Positions 61,963-64,000 of a stretch of DNA of 64,000 nt are shown here, in pieces. The stretch is taken from assembly GCA_963730365.1 (NCBI GenBank), contig CAVSRM010000010.1, forward strand, positions 62,001-126,000. Direction: 5' to 3'. This DNA comes from Fodinibacter sp963730365. Lineage in GTDB: Bacteria > Actinomycetota > Actinomycetes > Actinomycetales > Dermatophilaceae. The notes beneath the pieces are model-generated. The model saw nothing but the letters and a program-made list of their open reading frames with translations. It was not told where the DNA came from and made no database searches. Position 1 is the stretch's first letter. Each line of letters opens with the position of its first letter. The translations under genes were made by a program, and so were the position numbers.

Positions 61963-63495
61963 ATGAGCGAAGCGAGTGTCGCCGAGACCAGACGACTGGG
62001 CGTGGAGACCACCGGCATCGAGGTCATCGACGAGGCGGAGCGCACCGCGACTCCTCGTGACCTGTTCTGGCCGTGGTTCGCGGCCAACGTGTCGGTGTTC
62101 GGGATCTCCTACGCCGCGTTCGTCCTCGGTTTCGGCATCTCGTTCTGGCAGTCGGTGCTCGTCACCGTACTGGGGATCACGACCTCGTTCCTGCTCTGCG
62201 GGATCATCGCCATCGCCGGCAAGCGTGGGTCGGCTCCGACCATGGTGCTCTCGCGCGCGGCCTTCGGGGTGAAGGGCCAGAAGGTGCCGGGAGTCATCTC
62301 CTGGCTCACGTCGATCGGGTGGGAGACGTTCCTCGCGATCCTCGCCGTCCTCGCGACCGCGACGATCTTCGAGCAGCTCGGCTGGGGAGGCGGCACCGGC
62401 ACCAAGATCGTGGCCGCCGTCGTGGTCGCCGCCATCATCGTCGTGGCCTCGGTGGCGGGCTACCACATCATCATGCGGATGCAGTCGGTGCTGACCTGGG
62501 CCACCGGGGCTGTGACGATCATCTTCATCATCATCGCCTCGCGCGAGATCGACTGGTCGGCTGTCGCCGCACTCCCCTCCGGCTCCCCGCAGGCGGTCGT
62601 CGGGGCCTTCGTCATGCTGATGACCGGATTCGGGCTCGGCTGGATCAACATCGCGGCTGACTGGTCGCGCTACCAGAGCCGCGAGGCCAGCGGCGGGGCC
62701 ATCGTCTTCTGGAACACCGTGGGCGGCGCGACCGCGCCCGTGCTCCTCGTCGTCTTCGGCCTCATGCTCTCGGCGTCCGACGAGGCCATCCTCACCGGCA
62801 TCCCGAACGACCCCATCGGCACGCTGGCGACCATCCTGCCGACCTGGTTCCTCGTCCCGTTCCTCGTCGCCGTGATCCTCTCGCTCATCTCGGGGGCAGT
62901 CCTCGGCATCTACTCCTCCGGGCTGACCCTGCTCTCCCTCGGGGTGCGGATCCCCCGCCCGGCGGCTGCCCTGGTCGACGGCGTCATCCTGACCCTGGGC
63001 ACCTTCTTCGTCGTGTTCGTCGCCGCCGACTTCCTCGGGCCGTTCCAGAGCTTCCTCATCACCCTCGGCGTGCCCCTCGCCGCCTGGGCGGGCATCATGA
63101 TCGCCGACATCGCGCTGCGCCGCCGCGACTACGACGACGACGCCCTCTTCGACGCGGGCGGCCGCTACGGCTCCGTCGACCTGGTGTCGATCGGCACGAT
63201 GGTCGGGGCCTCCGTGGTGGGCTGGGGCCTCGTCGTCAACAACTTCGCGGAGGCTGCCGCCTGGAACAACTGGCAGGGCTACCTCCTCGAGCCCCTCGGC
63301 CTCGGCACCTACGTCACCCAGGGTGAGGGCGCCCCCTACTGGGACGGTGCCTGGCCCTACTCCAACATCGGGGTCCTGCTGGCTCTCGCGATCGGCTTCG
63401 GCGTGACCTACCTCGCGCGGCGGAGCACGGTGCGCCGCCAGGAGCTGGACCTCCCCGTGCACCCGGGCACGGCCGACCGGGAGACGGTGGCGTGA
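61963..63495 (+). CDS. Purine/cytosine permease, NCS1 family
   Basis: 510 aa with about 12 membrane segments. The N-terminal FWPWFAANVSVFGISYAAF, the TM6 region FGLGWINIAADWSRYQ and YSSGLTLLSLGV fit cytosine/purine/allantoin permeases. It overlaps the next gene, a cysteine hydrolase of the isochorismatase family, by four bases, so the imported compound may be an amide hydrolysed by that enzyme. CATGCT ends six bases before the ATG. Confidence 0.92.
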   Translation: MSEASVAETRRLGVETTGIEVIDEAERTATPRDLFWPWFAANVSVFGISYAAFVLGFGISFWQSVLVTVLGITTSFLLCGIIAIAGKRGSAPTMVLSRAAFGVKGQKVPGVISWLTSIGWETFLAILAVLATATIFEQLGWGGGTGTKIVAAVVVAAIIVVASVAGYHIIMRMQSVLTWATGAVTIIFIIIASREIDWSAVAALPSGSPQAVVGAFVMLMTGFGLGWINIAADWSRYQSREASGGAIVFWNTVGGATAPVLLVVFGLMLSASDEAILTGIPNDPIGTLATILPTWFLVPFLVAVILSLISGAVLGIYSSGLTLLSLGVRIPRPAAALVDGVILTLGTFFVVFVAADFLGPFQSFLITLGVPLAAWAGIMIADIALRRRDYDDDALFDAGGRYGSVDLVSIGTMVGASVVGWGLVVNNFAEAAAWNNWQGYLLEPLGLGTYVTQGEGAPYWDGAWPYSNIGVLLALAIGFGVTYLARRSTVRRQELDLPVHPGTADRETVA

Positions 63496-64000
63496 CCACC
63501 GCCGCCACCTCGCCCGACGACGGCTGGCTCGTCGTCATCGACGCCCAGACGCTCTTCGCCGACCCCGACACCTCACCGTGGGGCAGCCCCATGTGGGCGA
63601 CGGCCGTGCCTCGCATCCGCGAGCTCGCCGAGGCACACGGGCCCGCCCGCACCATCCTGACCCGCTTCGTCGCCGACCCCGGACTGGGGGGCTCGTGGGT
63701 GCCGTACTACGAGGAGTGGCCCTTCGCCCTCGTCCCGGGCACGGACCCCCTGTACGACGTGGTGCCGCTCCTCGCCGACCTCACCGAGCACGTCGTCACC
63801 GCCGGGACCTTCGGGAAGTGGCCCGTCCTGCGTGACCTCGTGGGCGACGGCGCCAGGCTGACCGTGACCGGGGTCGCCACCGACTGCTGCGTGATCTCGA
63901 CGGCCCTCCCCGCCGCGGATGCCGGCGCCACGGTGCGGGTGGTGGCCGACTGCTGCGCCGGGTCGACCCCGGAGAACCACGAGCGCGCTCTCGAGGCGAT
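63492..64000 (+). CDS. Isochorismatase-family cysteine hydrolase (cut by window edge)
   Basis: 169 residues visible from a GTG overlapping the permease stop (GTGA). The catalytic triad is present: Asp17 in VVIDAQ, Lys near 109 in TFGKWPV and Cys near 132 in ATDCCV. Such enzymes cleave amides (nicotinamide, N-carbamoylsarcosine, ureidoacrylate) or isochorismate. Pairing with an NCS1 permease points to an imported nitrogenous heterocycle or its breakdown product. The C-terminus lies outside the window. Confidence 0.92.
   Translation, partial: MTTAATSPDDGWLVVIDAQTLFADPDTSPWGSPMWATAVPRIRELAEAHGPARTILTRFVADPGLGGSWVPYYEEWPFALVPGTDPLYDVVPLLADLTEHVVTAGTFGKWPVLRDLVGDGARLTVTGVATDCCVISTALPAADAGATVRVVADCCAGSTPENHERALEA

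Overview
The window is high-GC actinobacterial DNA. The gene set fits a free-living member of the Micrococcales, most like Intrasporangiaceae/Dermacoccaceae, though that placement is inferred from gene content and codon use and not from a marker gene. Supporting observations are coenzyme F420-dependent glucose-6-phosphate dehydrogenase, a FolP2-type protein, MutT1 beside polyphosphate kinase, GuaB1, DUF3073, a PknA-like kinase, a mycoredoxin-like protein, frequent GTG starts, many ATGA/GTGA gene overlaps, and several genes with TANNNT-N6-RTG starts that look leaderless.

Layout. 1-7.7 kb is a phosphate island: the end of ppk, mutT1, pstSCAB read leftwards, then pit and its DUF47 partner. A PHO-box-like triple 11-bp repeat lies upstream of pstS and a strong hairpin separates pstS from pstCAB. 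8-11.4 kb holds a conserved hypothetical, a YihY/BrkB membrane protein, a PknA-like Ser/Thr kinase and tRNA-Lys. 11.6-15.7 kb is worn accessory DNA: an IS256-type transposase remnant whose end supplies the last codons of a membrane protein gene, two broken sugar-porter ends, a broken LpqC-like esterase, and one intact operon (alpha/beta hydrolase plus TetR) with two tandem operators.

15.7-20.4 kb is a compact four-gene operon: a peptidoglycan-binding-domain protein with AEPLA repeats, a PaaK-like adenylating enzyme, a HemN-like radical SAM protein and a SAM methyltransferase. I could not assign it a pathway and regard it as the best candidate for an undescribed system. 20.8-31 kb carries an aldo/keto reductase, a Ca2+-type P-ATPase, a CurA-like reductase, an S10 peptidase, a redoxin, a transglutaminase-like protein and a sugar epimerase/mutarotase pair. 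31-32.3 kb is a TerC-family gene behind a yybP-ykoY-type Mn2+ riboswitch.

32.4-40.6 kb looks like a light-response neighbourhood: photolyase, a CPBP/NAD-binding/SRPBCC operon, and divergent to it a CarH/LitR-type B12 photoreceptor-repressor followed by a DUF1295 gene. Three 11-bp direct repeats lie over the carH promoter. A BASS-family transporter and an SDR follow. Two copies of an otherwise identical 25-bp inverted repeat with different loops occur at 20.5 and 38.8 kb.

40.8-64 kb holds DUF445, guaB1, a cysteine-desulfurase-like protein, a PHP protein, tRNA-Glu/Asp/Phe, a frameshifted SulP pseudogene, a CLC channel with a divergent TetR gene, an MFS-cyclic-nucleotide-domain fusion, ATP-dependent DNA ligase LigB, a haloacid dehalogenase, an fgd-folP2-CaiB-type operon with a nearby enoyl-CoA hydratase, a leucine-dehydrogenase-type enzyme, DUF3073, and a cytosine/purine permease overlapping an isochorismatase-type hydrolase that runs off the end.

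Starts were chosen by eye from ribosome binding sites, overlaps and family N-termini. No database search was possible.
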